In this document: piece by piece, positions 38,893 through 50,245 of the stretch
Position numbering within the stretch: position 1 is the first letter of the stretch
How the letters are laid out: each line of letters begins with the position of its first letter
DNA from: Bradyrhizobium sp. SZCCT0231
GTDB lineage: Bacteria; Pseudomonadota; Alphaproteobacteria; Rhizobiales; Xanthobacteraceae
DNA length: 64,000 bases
Reading direction: 5' to 3'
NCBI RefSeq assembly: GCF_018130245.1
Contig: NZ_JAFCKP010000002.1
Coordinates: forward strand, 310,001-374,000
Program-made: the position numbers and the translations under genes
Notes under the pieces: model-generated
The model's input: only the letters and a program-made list of their open reading frames with translations
What the model was told of the DNA's origin: nothing
The model's database searches: none

Positions 38893-40119
38893 ATGTGCCC
38901 CGTTCGGCGAGGACGTGGGCTTCGCGATCCCGAGCTGAGGGATCGCCTGTACGAATTGCTGGAGCACGATCCGCTGGCCTATTCGGCCGGGTCGCGCTTC
39001 ATCCAGATCATCATCGGCGTCATCGTGCTCAACGTGGCCGCGATGATCCTCGCCTCGGTGCCGGAGCTCGACGCGCAGTTCGGCACGCTGTTCGCAGGCA
39101 TCTCCATCCTGTCCGTGATCGTATTCGCGCTGGAATATGCCGCGCGGCTATGGACCGTGGCGGGGCACACCCAGCGCAAAGGATCGGCGCTGTCCGACCG
39201 GCTGGGCTATGCCTTCTCGGCGCTCGGCATCATCGATCTCATGGCGTTCCTGCCCGCGGCCATAGTGCTCGCCACCGGCCGGCACGCGACGCTGGCAGCG
39301 CTCGGCGTGCTGCCGTTCTTCAAGCTGATCCGCTATTCGCCGGCGATGCGCTCGCTGCTCGCCGCCGTGCATGCCGAGCGGCGCGCCCTGATCGGCTGCA
39401 TCGTCATCCTGATCGGCGTGGTCCTCACCTTCGCCTCGCTGCTCTATGCCATCGAGCGCGACGTGCAGCCGGACAAGCTCGGCACCATTCCACAGGCGAT
39501 GTGGTGGGCGATCGTCACGCTCGGCACCGTGGGCTATGGCGACGTCGTGCCGGTGACGCCGCTCGGCAAGTTCGTCTCCACCTTCGCCATTGTCGCCGGC
39601 TTTGCCATGATCGCGCTGCCGGTCGCGATCATCTCGACCGCGTTTGCGGAAGAGGTGAGGCGGCGCGATTTCGTCGTCACCTGGGGCATGCTGGCGCGGG
39701 TGCCGCTGTTCTCGCATCTGTCCGCGTCCGAGATCGCCGACATCATGCGCCTCCTGCGGGCCCGCACCGTCGAGCAGGGCGAGATCCTGGTGCGACGGGG
39801 CGATGCCGCCTCGTCGATGTATTTCATCACTGCCGGTGAGGTCGAGATCGCGCTACCGAGCCAGCATGTGCGCCTTGCCGACGGCACCTTCTTCGGCGAG
39901 ATCGCGCTGCTGCACAAGACCAAGCGCAGCGGCACGGTGACGGCGACCCGAAAAACGCGGCTGCTCGTGCTCGACGCCCAGGATTTCCACGCCCTGATCG
40001 CGCGCATGCCGACACTCGCCGAGCACGTCCATACGACAGCGAAGGCGCGGCTCGCCGACAGCGGCGATCTCGCGCTCGCCGAGCTGGCGCAGGCGGAGAA
40101 GGAAGGCGGAGCGGGCTGA
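38893..40119 (+). CDS. Cyclic-nucleotide-gated K+ channel, MloK1-like
   Basis: 408 residues. Six transmembrane helices (about residues 30-235) end with the pore, whose selectivity filter is TVGYGD at residues 212-217. A cyclic-nucleotide-binding domain follows (about 285-385; GEILVRRGDAASSMYFITAG, DGTFFGEIALL with the phosphate-binding cassette, then KRSGTVTATRKTRLL). The layout matches MloK1 of Mesorhizobium loti, a cAMP-gated K+ channel without a C-linker, about 50 residues longer here. It follows alaS at five bases, so it may be read through from it. Confidence 0.93.
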   Translation: MCPVRRGRGLRDPELRDRLYELLEHDPLAYSAGSRFIQIIIGVIVLNVAAMILASVPELDAQFGTLFAGISILSVIVFALEYAARLWTVAGHTQRKGSALSDRLGYAFSALGIIDLMAFLPAAIVLATGRHATLAALGVLPFFKLIRYSPAMRSLLAAVHAERRALIGCIVILIGVVLTFASLLYAIERDVQPDKLGTIPQAMWWAIVTLGTVGYGDVVPVTPLGKFVSTFAIVAGFAMIALPVAIISTAFAEEVRRRDFVVTWGMLARVPLFSHLSASEIADIMRLLRARTVEQGEILVRRGDAASSMYFITAGEVEIALPSQHVRLADGTFFGEIALLHKTKRSGTVTATRKTRLLVLDAQDFHALIARMPTLAEHVHTTAKARLADSGDLALAELAQAEKEGGAG

Positions 40120-40135
40120 GTGGCCTGAAAAGTAA

Positions 40136-40162
40136 ACGGGCCGCGCTTTGAGCACGGCCCGT
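40136..40162. terminator. Hairpin between convergent channel and icd genes
   Basis: ACGGGCCG at 40136-40143 pairs with CGGCCCGT at 40155-40162 around an 11-base loop. No T-run follows, so its efficiency is uncertain. Confidence 0.6.
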
Positions 40163-40200
40163 GATGATGTCTGGCCCAGTCGGGGCGAGATATCGGAGGC

Positions 40201-41415
40201 TTACGCCGCCAGTTCCTTGGTCAGGTTCTCGGCGACCTTGTCGAGGAATCCGGTGGTCGAGAGCCAGCGCTGGTCGGCGCCGACCAGGAGCGCGAGGTCC
40301 TTGGTCATGTAGCCGGCCTCGACGGTGTCGACGCAGACCTTCTCCAGCGTATTCGCGAACTTGGCGAGCTCGGCATTGTTGTCGAGCTTGGCGCGGTGGG
40401 CGAGGCCACGGGTCCAGGCGAAGATCGACGCGATCGAGTTGGTCGAGGTCTCCTTGCCCTTCTGGTGCTCGCGGTAGTGGCGGGTCACCGTGCCGTGGGC
40501 AGCTTCGGCCTCGACGGTCTTGCCGTCGGGGGTGAGCAGCACCGAGGTCATCAGGCCGAGCGAGCCGTAGCCCTGCGCGACCGTGTCGGACTGCACGTCG
40601 CCGTCGTAGTTCTTGCAGGCCCAGACATAGCCGCCGGACCATTTCAGCGCCGAGGCCACCATGTCGTCGATCAGGCGGTGCTCGTAGGTCAGGCCCTTGG
40701 CGTCGAATTCCTTCTTGAACTCCTTGTCGAAGATCTCCTGGAAGATGTCCTTGAAGCGGCCGTCATAGACCTTGAGGATGGTGTTCTTGGTCGACAGGTA
40801 GACCGGGTAGTTGCGCAGCAGACCGTAGTTGAAGGAGGCGCGGGCGAAATCGATGATGGAGTCGTCGAGATTGTACATCTCCATGGCGACGCCGGCGCCG
40901 GGGGCCTTGAACACTTCCTTCTCGATCACGGTGCCGTCCTCGCCGACGAACTTCAGCGAGAGGGTGCCCTTGCCCGGGAACTTGATGTCGGTGGCGCGGT
41001 ACTGGTCGCCATAGGCGTGGCGGCCGATGATGATCGGCTTGGTCCAGCCGGGAACAAGGCGCGGCACGTTCTTGCAGATGATCGGCTCGCGGAAGATGCA
41101 GCCGCCGAGGATGTTGCGGATGGTGCCGTTCGGCGACTTCCACATCTGCTTGAGGTTGAACTCCTTCACCCGGGCTTCATCGGGGGTGATGGTGGCGCAC
41201 TTGACGCCGACGCCGACCTTCTTGATCGCCTCGGCGGCGTCGATGGTGACCTGATCGTTGGTGTGGTCGCGGTACTCCATGCCCAGGTCGAAATACATCA
41301 GCTCGACATCCAGGAACGGGTTGATCAGCTTGTCCTTGATGTACTGCCAGATGATCCGGGTCATCTCGTCGCCATCGAGCTCGACGACGGGATTGGATAC
41401 CTTGATTTTTGCCAT
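40201..41415 (-). CDS. icd: NADP-dependent isocitrate dehydrogenase, eukaryote-like type
   Basis: 404 residues from the ATG ending at 41415; the frame extends upstream but the domain starts [51 protein letters not shown] and [20 protein letters not shown] are the substrate- and cofactor-binding blocks of the homodimeric NADP enzyme shared with eukaryotes (IDH2 type). It oxidises isocitrate to 2-oxoglutarate in the TCA cycle. There is no operon partner. Confidence 0.96.
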   Translation of the reverse strand: MAKIKVSNPVVELDGDEMTRIIWQYIKDKLINPFLDVELMYFDLGMEYRDHTNDQVTIDAAEAIKKVGVGVKCATITPDEARVKEFNLKQMWKSPNGTIRNILGGCIFREPIICKNVPRLVPGWTKPIIIGRHAYGDQYRATDIKFPGKGTLSLKFVGEDGTVIEKEVFKAPGAGVAMEMYNLDDSIIDFARASFNYGLLRNYPVYLSTKNTILKVYDGRFKDIFQEIFDKEFKKEFDAKGLTYEHRLIDDMVASALKWSGGYVWACKNYDGDVQSDTVAQGYGSLGLMTSVLLTPDGKTVEAEAAHGTVTRHYREHQKGKETSTNSIASIFAWTRGLAHRAKLDNNAELAKFANTLEKVCVDTVEAGYMTKDLALLVGADQRWLSTTGFLDKVAENLTKELAA

Positions 41416-41755
41416 GATCGGGGAAGCCTCTTGGGAACGGCGCTGATGGTGCGCCACGGGAATATCCGCCGCCTCTTAGCACCTGATAGCAGCGGGCGAA
41501 AGCCAAGGGATTATGCACTTTTAGCTCATCCAGCTTCCCCAGATGGGGAGCGGCGCCCGGGGGCTGGGGTGAGGCTTCAGAAGAGATTCAAAAGTCGAAT
41601 CCAACCCGTTATTTCCCTTGAGAATTTCGTCAGGACAGGCAAACGACAGGCGGGCGGGGCCGGCCGGCCCAGGACCCACTCGAAAAGGCCGGCTTGAATC
41701 AATTCCTAAGGCGGCCTTGCCAAGGCCTTGAGAGACAGTGTGAAAGCGAAGCGAG
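41416..41755. other. 340-base divergent spacer
   Basis: Between icd and the TrmJ-type gene, which are divergent. Promoters for both must be here, but I cannot point to a convincing box, repeat, or RNA structure. A minus-strand frame (41521-42225) crossing it is a shadow of the methyltransferase gene. Confidence 0.4.
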
Positions 41756-42955
41756 ATGTCGGGGACTGACAAGAGCAAGACGGGCCTTTCCCTCGACGGT
41801 CCCATCGTCATCCTGGTCGAGCCGCAGCTGGGCGAGAACATCGGCATGGCCGCGCGCGCCATGGGCAATTTCGCGCTTGACGCCTTGCGCATCGTCAACC
41901 CCCGGGACGGCTGGCCCAACATCGCGGCCCAGCGGGCCGCCGCCGGCGCCGACCATATTCTGGAAAAGGTCGAATTGTTTGGCACGGTGGAAGAGGCGGT
42001 CGCCGACCTCGACCTGCTGTTCGCCGCCACCGCTCGCCCCCACGACCAGGCCAAGCCCGTGGTCGGGCCGGAGGCCGCAGTTAGCGAGATCGCCGGGCAC
42101 GTCGCCACCGGCGGCAGGTGCGGCATCCTGTTCGGCCGCGAGCGCTGGGGCCTGACCAACGAGGAGGTCGGGCTCTCCAACCGCATCATCACCTTCCCGG
42201 TCAATCCGGGCTTCGCCTCGCTCAACCTTGCCCAGGCCGTGCTGCTGATCGGCTATGAATGGTTCAAGCTGGCGACCTCAGGCGCGCTGCCGCACGCCAT
42301 GCCGGAGCGCTCCGAGCGCGCCTCGCAGCATCAGATGCAGGCCTTCTTCGACAACCTCGTGCGCGAGCTCGACAAGGTCGAATTCCTGCGCCCGGCCGAG
42401 AAGCGCGACACCATGCTGGTCAACCTGCGCAACATCTTCAGCCGGATGGAGCCGACCAAGCAGGACATGCACACCCTGCACGGGGTGATCATGGCGATCG
42501 CGGAAGGGCGCAAGGGCCCGGCCAAGGGCGGCGTGCTCGACGGCGAGCAGGCGACACGCCTGCGCGCGCTGCTGGCCGAGCACGGCCAGGGCGGCGGCGT
42601 GCCCGACAGCGGCTCCACGGTGCGCGGCCTCGCCCGCCTGCTCCGCCGCAACCCGACCGACGCCGAGCGCCTGCTTTGGCAGGCGCTGACCCGCGACCGC
42701 CGCTTTGCCGGCCAGTTCAAGCGCCAGACCCCGGTCGGCCGCCACATCCCCGACTTCGTCTCGTTCCCGCACCGGATCGCGATCGAGCTGGTCAACCCGG
42801 GCGAGGGGGAAGCGATTGCGGCAGACCGCGCCTCGCGTCGGGCGTGGCTGGAGGCGCGGGATTATCGGGTGCTCGACATTCGCGCGGCGGATGTGGAGCG
42901 CGATCTCGAGGCGGAGCTGGTGCGGCTGCAGGGGATGATGGCGCAGGGCGCGTAG
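41756..42955 (+). CDS. TrmJ-type tRNA methyltransferase fused to DUF559-like domain
   Basis: 399 residues with two parts. Residues about 15-260 form a SPOUT methyltransferase: VILVEPQLGENIGMAARAMG, ILFGRERWGLTNEEVGLSNR and INPGFASLNLAQAVLL-type blocks match TrmJ (2'-O-methylation at tRNA position 32). Residues about 285-395 resemble DUF559, a Vsr-like restriction-endonuclease fold (LARLLRRNPTDAERLLWQAL, RRFAGQFKRQTPVGRHIPDF, then IELVNPGEGEAIAADRASRR). The usual E-x-DGxxH block is replaced by ELVNPGEG, so nuclease activity is doubtful. Confidence 0.87.
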   Translation: MSGTDKSKTGLSLDGPIVILVEPQLGENIGMAARAMGNFALDALRIVNPRDGWPNIAAQRAAAGADHILEKVELFGTVEEAVADLDLLFAATARPHDQAKPVVGPEAAVSEIAGHVATGGRCGILFGRERWGLTNEEVGLSNRIITFPVNPGFASLNLAQAVLLIGYEWFKLATSGALPHAMPERSERASQHQMQAFFDNLVRELDKVEFLRPAEKRDTMLVNLRNIFSRMEPTKQDMHTLHGVIMAIAEGRKGPAKGGVLDGEQATRLRALLAEHGQGGGVPDSGSTVRGLARLLRRNPTDAERLLWQALTRDRRFAGQFKRQTPVGRHIPDFVSFPHRIAIELVNPGEGEAIAADRASRRAWLEARDYRVLDIRAADVERDLEAELVRLQGMMAQGA

Positions 42956-42976
42956 GTCTCGTGGGGCGCAGCTCTC

Positions 42977-43108
42977 GTAGGGTGGGTTAGCCGCGCGAAG
43001 CGCAGTCCGCAAGGCGTGACCCACCGCTTTCGTATCCGCGGAAACAGAAGTGGTGGGTTAGCCCCGCGGTTTGCGCTTCGCGCAATCCGCGGGGCTAACC
43101 CACCCTAC
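42977..43108. repeat. GTAGGGTGG-type palindromic repeat, copy 2
   Basis: GTAGGGTGGGTTAGCC at 42977-42992 is the perfect reverse complement of 43093-43108. Internal segments also pair. It lies between the convergent methyltransferase and GGDEF genes. Confidence 0.85.
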
Positions 43109-43118
43109 AAATTCCGCA

Positions 43119-44327
43119 TCAGGCCACGCCTGCGATCGGGCCTTTCGGGCCGTTCTGTTGCAGCCGGCGCAAGGCCGCGAGGTTGGTTTCGACCGAGGCG
43201 AGGCAGCAGCGCGATTTGCCGCCCGACTTCGCCTCGTAGAGCGCGGCATCGGCGACGGCGAGCAATTCGGCGACGTCGGCACCGTGATCCGGCGACATCG
43301 CAATGCCGACACTGGCGCCAACGCTGGCGCGCAGCTCGCCGCCGAGCTCGTAGGAGGCGGCGACCTCGGCGATGAGGCGGTGTCCCATCTCCTGCGCCGT
43401 CTCAGGAGTGACGCCGTCGAGCAGCACGACGAATTCGTCGCCGCCCATCCGCGCAACCACCGTGCCGTCGGGGAACACCCGGCGCACGCGCGCGGCCACC
43501 GCTTTCAGCACGTCGTCGCCCGCCGCGTGTCCGAACGTGTCGTTGATCGGCTTGAAATTGTCGAGATCGAAGAACATCACCGCGAACCGGCGATCGGCGG
43601 GCGCGGCAAGCCTCGTGCCCAGCGCCTCGACGAAGCCGGCGCGATTGAGCAGGCCCGTGAGCGCGTCGTGATGGGCGCGATGGCTGTTTTCGCGCTCGGC
43701 GCGCATGGTGGCGATCAGCATCCGGTTGAGGCGGAAGGCCGCGGCCGTCATCGCGGCGAGATACATCGGCACCTGCAGAAACACGACGTAGAGCATCGGC
43801 TCGTGCGCGAGGGCCACGCCGGGAACGATGGGGCCGAGGCTGCAGAGGATCATGGTCCCGGCAAGCCGCGGGGCGCCAAAATTGCGGAAACAGATGCCGC
43901 CAACCATTGCGGCTGCCGACAGGCACGCCAGCATCGCAACGACCCAGTCGCCGCTGACGATGCTCGCGACCGCGCCAAAGCCGACGCTGCAGCTCCAGGC
44001 GACGGCCAGCACGAGGTGCAGGTCAGTCGGAGTCTTGCGATGGGCGCGGGCCGCACGGTGCGCGATGATCAGCACGACAAGGCGGGCTGTGCAGATCGCG
44101 AGTTCGGCGATGAGCCAGGCGACGAACAACGCCGTCGGCTGTCGCAACGCGATCACCGTGGCCACCGCAATGGTGTTGACGGCGCCGGCGGCAAATACCG
44201 GCAAGGATCCGTGGAGCTGGGCAATCAGCGCGGCACGGATGTCGTCGGGCGCGCCCGGCCCGGCATCGGCCAGCCAGCGCGTCAGGCGCCAGGTCGGCTG
44301 GCTGTAGACTTCCGTCCCCGGTTGCAT
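43119..44327 (-). CDS. GGDEF diguanylate cyclase with N-terminal membrane domain
   Basis: 402 residues from the ATG ending at 44327 (an upstream extension of 14 residues is possible). Five or six hydrophobic helices fill about residues 40-205. The GGDEF domain follows: HDALTGLLNRAGFVEALG, FFDLDNFKPINDTFGHAAGD and RMGGDEFVVLLDG with an intact GGDEF signature. It should make c-di-GMP from GTP at the membrane. No EAL domain is present. A PilZ receptor candidate is at 24202-24444. Confidence 0.92.
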   Translation of the reverse strand: MQPGTEVYSQPTWRLTRWLADAGPGAPDDIRAALIAQLHGSLPVFAAGAVNTIAVATVIALRQPTALFVAWLIAELAICTARLVVLIIAHRAARAHRKTPTDLHLVLAVAWSCSVGFGAVASIVSGDWVVAMLACLSAAAMVGGICFRNFGAPRLAGTMILCSLGPIVPGVALAHEPMLYVVFLQVPMYLAAMTAAAFRLNRMLIATMRAERENSHRAHHDALTGLLNRAGFVEALGTRLAAPADRRFAVMFFDLDNFKPINDTFGHAAGDDVLKAVAARVRRVFPDGTVVARMGGDEFVVLLDGVTPETAQEMGHRLIAEVAASYELGGELRASVGASVGIAMSPDHGADVAELLAVADAALYEAKSGGKSRCCLASVETNLAALRRLQQNGPKGPIAGVA

Positions 44328-44756
44328 GTGCGGAGCATCCCCTTCGGGACAGTTAAAAGGCGACCGCACCTAACGGGCTGTTAAAAGGAGCAACGACCAC
44401 CGATCGTGCTTGCTGCAAGGTGAATTGGCGGGTCCAGGGTCGTACGGAAGAATGCTTGCGAGGGCGGGCAGCCGGGGACCCGAACGGATGGATACCGCTG
44501 GAGGCGAGGCCTCGATCGCTCCAGGCGTCGTCAGTCGTCGGGTGGGCAAAGCGGCTTGTCCGCCGTAGCTCGAAGAGAAGGCGGAAGCGTGCCCACCATG
44601 TCGTTCATCAAGAGCTGAGGCAGAAGTGGTGGGCACGGCGCTTTGCGCCTTTGCCCACCCTACGAAATCTTCGTAGATCCGGATGGAGCGGAGCGTAGTC
44701 CGGGACAGTGTCCCCGCATTTCGCTTCGCTGCATGCGGGCTACGAGACCGGCGCGG
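44328..44756. repeat. Repeat-rich intergenic region
   Basis: Two repeat types are packed together. GGGTGGGCAAAG at 44540-44551 is the reverse complement of CTTTGCCCACCC at 44649-44660 (third member of the GTAGGGTGG-type family, degenerate). From about 44674 to 44748 lies a second unit with GATCCGGATGGAGCGGAGCG and GCATGCGGGCTACGA, a REP-like sequence. No gene is visible. Confidence 0.7.
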
Positions 44757-45410
44757 TCACACCGCCTCCAGCTGATCCGCAGCGCGCTTCTTCTTTGCCT
44801 TCGTCTGACCGAGCAGGGGGCCGGCGGTGAGCGCGGCCGTATCGGCCACGCCCGGATCGCGCGAGATCATCGCGGCGACGATGGCGCCGTCGATGATGAG
44901 GCCGAGCTGGTGCGCCAGCACTGCGGGCTCGGCGGAGCCGAGCTCGCCGGCGAGCTTCTCGATATGGCCGAGCACGATCTTCTTGTGCTTCAGCGCGATG
45001 TTGCGGAACTGCTTTGCGTCCTTGTCGTGCTCGCCGACGGCGTTGATGAAGGGGCAGCCGTAGAAGCGCTCCTCGGCGAACCAGCTTTTCAGTGCAGGGA
45101 AGATGCGCGTGAGTTTGGCCTGCGCATCGCCGCCGCCTGCCTCCATGGCGCCGATGAACCATTCGCGCCACTGCCTGCCTTCGCTCTCCAGCACGGCGTT
45201 GACGAGATTGGTCTTGGAGCCGAACAATTTGTACAGCGTGGTCTTGGCGGTGCCGGCTTCCTCGATGATCGCATCGATGCCGGTGGCGTTGATGCCGTTC
45301 TTGCAGAACAGATGCGTCGCGGCACTGAGCAGGCGCCCGCGCGCGGATTCGTCGTCGCCGGCACCGGCGTGCGGTGAACTTGAATTCTTCTTCGATGACG
45401 TCTTTGCCAT
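44757..45410 (-). CDS. TetR/AcrR-family regulator
   Basis: 217 residues from the ATG ending at 45410 (a TTG nine bases upstream is less likely). The helix-turn-helix is about residues 25-70 (LLSAATHLFCKNGINATGID, EEAGTAKTTLYKLFGSK). The C-terminal part has RFYGCPFINAVGEHDKDAKQ, like TetR_C_11-type domains. It ends in a Lys/Arg-rich tail. It is divergent from the OsmC-acyl-CoA-dehydrogenase-rhodanese operon, with a sigma-54 promoter in between, so it might add a second layer of control; no palindromic operator stands out. Confidence 0.87.
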   Translation of the reverse strand: MAKTSSKKNSSSPHAGAGDDESARGRLLSAATHLFCKNGINATGIDAIIEEAGTAKTTLYKLFGSKTNLVNAVLESEGRQWREWFIGAMEAGGGDAQAKLTRIFPALKSWFAEERFYGCPFINAVGEHDKDAKQFRNIALKHKKIVLGHIEKLAGELGSAEPAVLAHQLGLIIDGAIVAAMISRDPGVADTAALTAGPLLGQTKAKKKRAADQLEAV

Positions 45411-45584
45411 GAGCGCCAACTTAATCGCAGCCGCGCCACATCAGCAAGACGCATCTGTTCCGCGCTGAAAAGATTCGCATCCGCTCACGCATCTGCTCCG
45501 CCTTTGAGCAGGAAAGGGTTGATCAATCCGCAGGCAGCCGGCTTAAGCGGCTCCAATGCTTCGCATTTCGTTTTTGGCCTGGAC

Positions 45585-45600
45585 TGGCACGCTCCATGCA
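45585..45600 (+). promoter_or_regulatory. Sigma-54 promoter of the OsmC operon
   Basis: TGGCACGCTCCATGCA at 45585-45600: GG at 45586-45587 and GC at 45598-45599 are ten bases apart, the invariant -24/-12 spacing. It matches the consensus TGGCACG-N4-TTGCA except one base, and lies 57 bases before the ATG. Confidence 0.88.
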
Positions 45601-45656
45601 AGGAAACAGACCGTTCGGTATCCTACCGATTTCCACTTCTGCCAGGGAGAAGACTG

Positions 45657-46199
45657 ATGACTGCCGTCGTTCAAAAGACAGTGCTGACGGGGTGCCTCGC
45701 GCCCATCGACAAGAATGGCCTCGAGCAACTGATCGCGAGCGGCAAGGCCAATCCGAAGGTCGTCAAGACCTTGAAGTGCAAGACGGTCGCGGAAGGAAAG
45801 TTCCGTCACGCCAACTACATCCGCAACCTGCCACCCTACATCGTCGACGAGCCGCCCGGACTGCTGGGTGACGACACCGCGCCCAATCCGTCGGAAGCCT
45901 CGCTTGCCGCGCTCGGCTCGTGCCTTGCGGTCGGCCTGCACGCCAATGCCGTGCACCGCGGCTGGATCGTCAACAAGCTCGAGCTGGAGCTCGAAGGCGA
46001 TCTCAACATCACCGCGGTCTGGGGCACCGGCGATGTCTCCGACAAGCCGGTCGGCTTCACCGATGTCCGCGTCAAGGTCGACATGGAATGCGAGGGCATC
46101 TCGCCGGACGAGATCGACGCGCTGGTCGCCCATGTGAAGAAGTGGTCGCCGGTAGCCAACACCTTCACCCGCCCGGTCAATCTCGAGGTCGGTATCTAG
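45657..46199 (+). CDS. OsmC-family protein
   Basis: 180 residues from the ATG at 45657, preceded by AGGGAGA. The OsmC/Ohr fold shows in PNPSEASLAALGSCLAVGLH with a conserved Cys, and VKVDMECEGISPDEIDALVA near the C-terminus, also with a Cys. OsmC proteins are thiol peroxidases acting on organic hydroperoxides; some members act on other thiol chemistry. It has two additional cysteines, in VLTGCLAP and TLKCKTV. It is the first gene of a sigma-54-driven operon with a dehydrogenase-like protein and a rhodanese. Confidence 0.85.
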   Translation: MTAVVQKTVLTGCLAPIDKNGLEQLIASGKANPKVVKTLKCKTVAEGKFRHANYIRNLPPYIVDEPPGLLGDDTAPNPSEASLAALGSCLAVGLHANAVHRGWIVNKLELELEGDLNITAVWGTGDVSDKPVGFTDVRVKVDMECEGISPDEIDALVAHVKKWSPVANTFTRPVNLEVGI

Positions 46200-46234
46200 C
46201 AGACGGCAATCAGGACAAGGTGCGGGAGACGATC

Positions 46235-47347
46235 ATGGGTTCACTGGCTTTATCGCGGGCCGAAGTTCTGGATCAGCCCGCACCGTCCATTGCGGGCGAG
46301 GTGGCGCGGATCGCGCGCGAGCAGCTCGCGCCGCTTGCCGCCGGCATCGATGACGGATCGGTCTATCCGGCCGAGGTGCTGCGCAAGCTCGGTGCGGTCG
46401 GGGCGTGGGGCAGTCACGTGCCTCACGAAGGCCCGGCCGATCTGCGCTGCGCGATCCAGGCGACGGCGGCGATTGGGGAGGTCTGCGGGGGGACGGCCTT
46501 CATGGCCTGGTGCCAGAACACGCTGGTCTGGTACGCGGCGAACTCGACCAATCTGAAGCTGGCCAAACGCTTCGGCGATGCCTTCTCGACGGGGCGCGTG
46601 CTCGGCGGCACCGGTCTCTCCAATCCCATGAAGAGCTTCTTCGGCATCGAGAAGCTGAAGCTGAAGGGGCGCAAGGTCGAGGGCGGCTATATCGTGCGCG
46701 GCGCGCTGCCCTGGGTCTCGAATCTCGGCCCCGACCATTATTTCGGCACCATTTTCGAGCGTGAGGACGAGCCGGGCACTGTCATGTTCCTGGCCGATTG
46801 CTCGGACCCGGCGATCACGCTGACGCCGTGCAAGCCGTTCCTCGCCATGGACGGCACCGGCACCTATGGCGTGCAGTTCCGCAACGCCTTTATCCCTGAC
46901 GAGCTGATCCTCGCCGATCCCGCCGGGCCCTTCGTCAAGAAGATCCGCGCCGGCTTCATCCTGCTCCAGGCCGGCATGGCGCTCGGCCTGATCAAGGACT
47001 GCATCAGCATCATGGACGAGGTCGACAATCCGCTCGGGCACATCAACCGCTATCTGCCGCAGCAGCCGGTGCATTTCCGCGACCTCGCCGCCGAGCTCGA
47101 GACGGAGACCATGGCGCTGGCGCGCGATCCCTACAACGAGGAGGAAACTTACTGGCGCAAGGTGATCGCGCTGCGGCTGCGCGCCGGCGAAGCCAGCGTC
47201 GCGGCGGCGCATGCAGCGATGCTGCATTGTGGCGCGCGCGGCTACCTCAAAAGCCACCGCGCGCAGCGGCGTCTGCGCGAGGCCTATTTCGTCGCGATCG
47301 TCACGCCGGCCACCAAGCAGCTGCGCAAGATGCTCGCCGATGCCTGA
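46235..47347 (+). CDS. Acyl-CoA-dehydrogenase-like flavoprotein
   Basis: 370 residues from the ATG at 46235. The fold of acyl-CoA dehydrogenases is visible (ATAAIGEVCGGTAFMAWCQN, GGTGLSNPMKSFFGIEKLKL, GYIVRGALPWVSNLGPDHYF, DGTGTYGVQFRNAFIPDELI). Some relatives (SfnB, DszC-like) are flavin-dependent monooxygenases of sulfur compounds rather than CoA enzymes; the short C-terminal domain and lack of a clear catalytic Glu leave this open. It lies between osmC and rhodanese genes in one operon. Confidence 0.8.
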   Translation: MGSLALSRAEVLDQPAPSIAGEVARIAREQLAPLAAGIDDGSVYPAEVLRKLGAVGAWGSHVPHEGPADLRCAIQATAAIGEVCGGTAFMAWCQNTLVWYAANSTNLKLAKRFGDAFSTGRVLGGTGLSNPMKSFFGIEKLKLKGRKVEGGYIVRGALPWVSNLGPDHYFGTIFEREDEPGTVMFLADCSDPAITLTPCKPFLAMDGTGTYGVQFRNAFIPDELILADPAGPFVKKIRAGFILLQAGMALGLIKDCISIMDEVDNPLGHINRYLPQQPVHFRDLAAELETETMALARDPYNEEETYWRKVIALRLRAGEASVAAAHAAMLHCGARGYLKSHRAQRRLREAYFVAIVTPATKQLRKMLADA

Positions 47348-47410
47348 GTTCTACGAGTCCACCCCAAGACGACGACCCTAGAGACCCCCAACCTCAACGG
47401 AGAGGCTGCC

Positions 47411-48289
47411 ATGACTGACGTTCTGATCACTGCCGTCGAACTCGCCGATCTCTTGAAGACTGAGCCGTGTGTCGTCATCGACACCCGCAATCCCGACGCC
47501 TACGCCGCCGGCCATCTGCCCAATGCCGTCAACGTGCACGAGATTTTCACGTTCCTGGCGACCTCCACGCCCGAGGGCATGGCCGAGCTGAAGACGAAGT
47601 TCGCCGATGCGTTCGGCGGCGCCGGTCTTTCCGGCAAGGAAACGGCTGTCATCTACGAGCAGTCGATGAATTCCGGCTTCGGCCAGTCCTGCCGCGGCTA
47701 CTATCTCCTCACCATGCTCGGCTATCCCAAGGTGAAGGTGCTGCATGGCGGTTTCGATGCCTGGTCGGCCGCGGGTTTTCCGGTGACGAAGGATGTTCCG
47801 GCGCCGGCGAAGGCGTCGTTCGGAATCGTGCCCGAGGCGGGCGAGATCCTGATCGATGCCAAGACCATGCTCGCCGCCGTCGGCAAGCCCGGCATCGCGA
47901 TCCTCGACGTGCGCGACGTCGACGAGTGGATCGGCGACAGCTCGTCCCCGTACGGCAAGGATTTCTGCCCGCGCAAGGGCCGCATCCCCGGCGCGGTGTG
48001 GCTGGAATGGTATCGGATGATGAAGCCGACCGCCGAGGGCCCGCGCTTCAAGTCCAAGGACGAGATTCTTGCGGAATGCGCCACCGTCGGCATCTCGCAG
48101 ACCACGCCGGTCTATCTCTACTGCTTCAAGGGCGCGCGGGCCTCGAACACCTTCCTGGCGCTGAAGAACGCCGGCGTGAAGGACGTGCGGATGTATTTCG
48201 GCTCCTGGAACGAATGGTCGCGCGATCCCTCGCTGCCGATCGAGCAGGGCCTGCCGATCGCAGCGGGTGTCACGACCAAGGCGGCGTGA
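47411..48289 (+). CDS. Two-domain rhodanese sulfurtransferase
   Basis: 292 residues. The N-terminal rhodanese domain (about 5-130; VVIDTRNPDAYAAGHLPNAV, VLHGGFDAWSAAGFPV) is presumably structural. The C-terminal one (about 150-285) has the catalytic Cys238 in YLYCFKGARASNT and DVRDVDEWIGDSSSPYGKDF. It transfers sulfane sulfur to an acceptor such as cyanide or a thiol. It is the last gene of the sigma-54-driven operon and is convergent with the regulator gene, seven bases away. Confidence 0.92.
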   Translation: MTDVLITAVELADLLKTEPCVVIDTRNPDAYAAGHLPNAVNVHEIFTFLATSTPEGMAELKTKFADAFGGAGLSGKETAVIYEQSMNSGFGQSCRGYYLLTMLGYPKVKVLHGGFDAWSAAGFPVTKDVPAPAKASFGIVPEAGEILIDAKTMLAAVGKPGIAILDVRDVDEWIGDSSSPYGKDFCPRKGRIPGAVWLEWYRMMKPTAEGPRFKSKDEILAECATVGISQTTPVYLYCFKGARASNTFLALKNAGVKDVRMYFGSWNEWSRDPSLPIEQGLPIAAGVTTKAA

Positions 48290-48296
48290 GCGCGCG

Positions 48297-50225
<1,929 letters not shown>

Positions 50226-50245
50226 TGCGAAATCTCGTAATTGAA

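Noticed and set aside
43071-44384. 437-residue plus-strand frame
   Set aside because: It is opposite the GGDEF gene, whose signature is intact.
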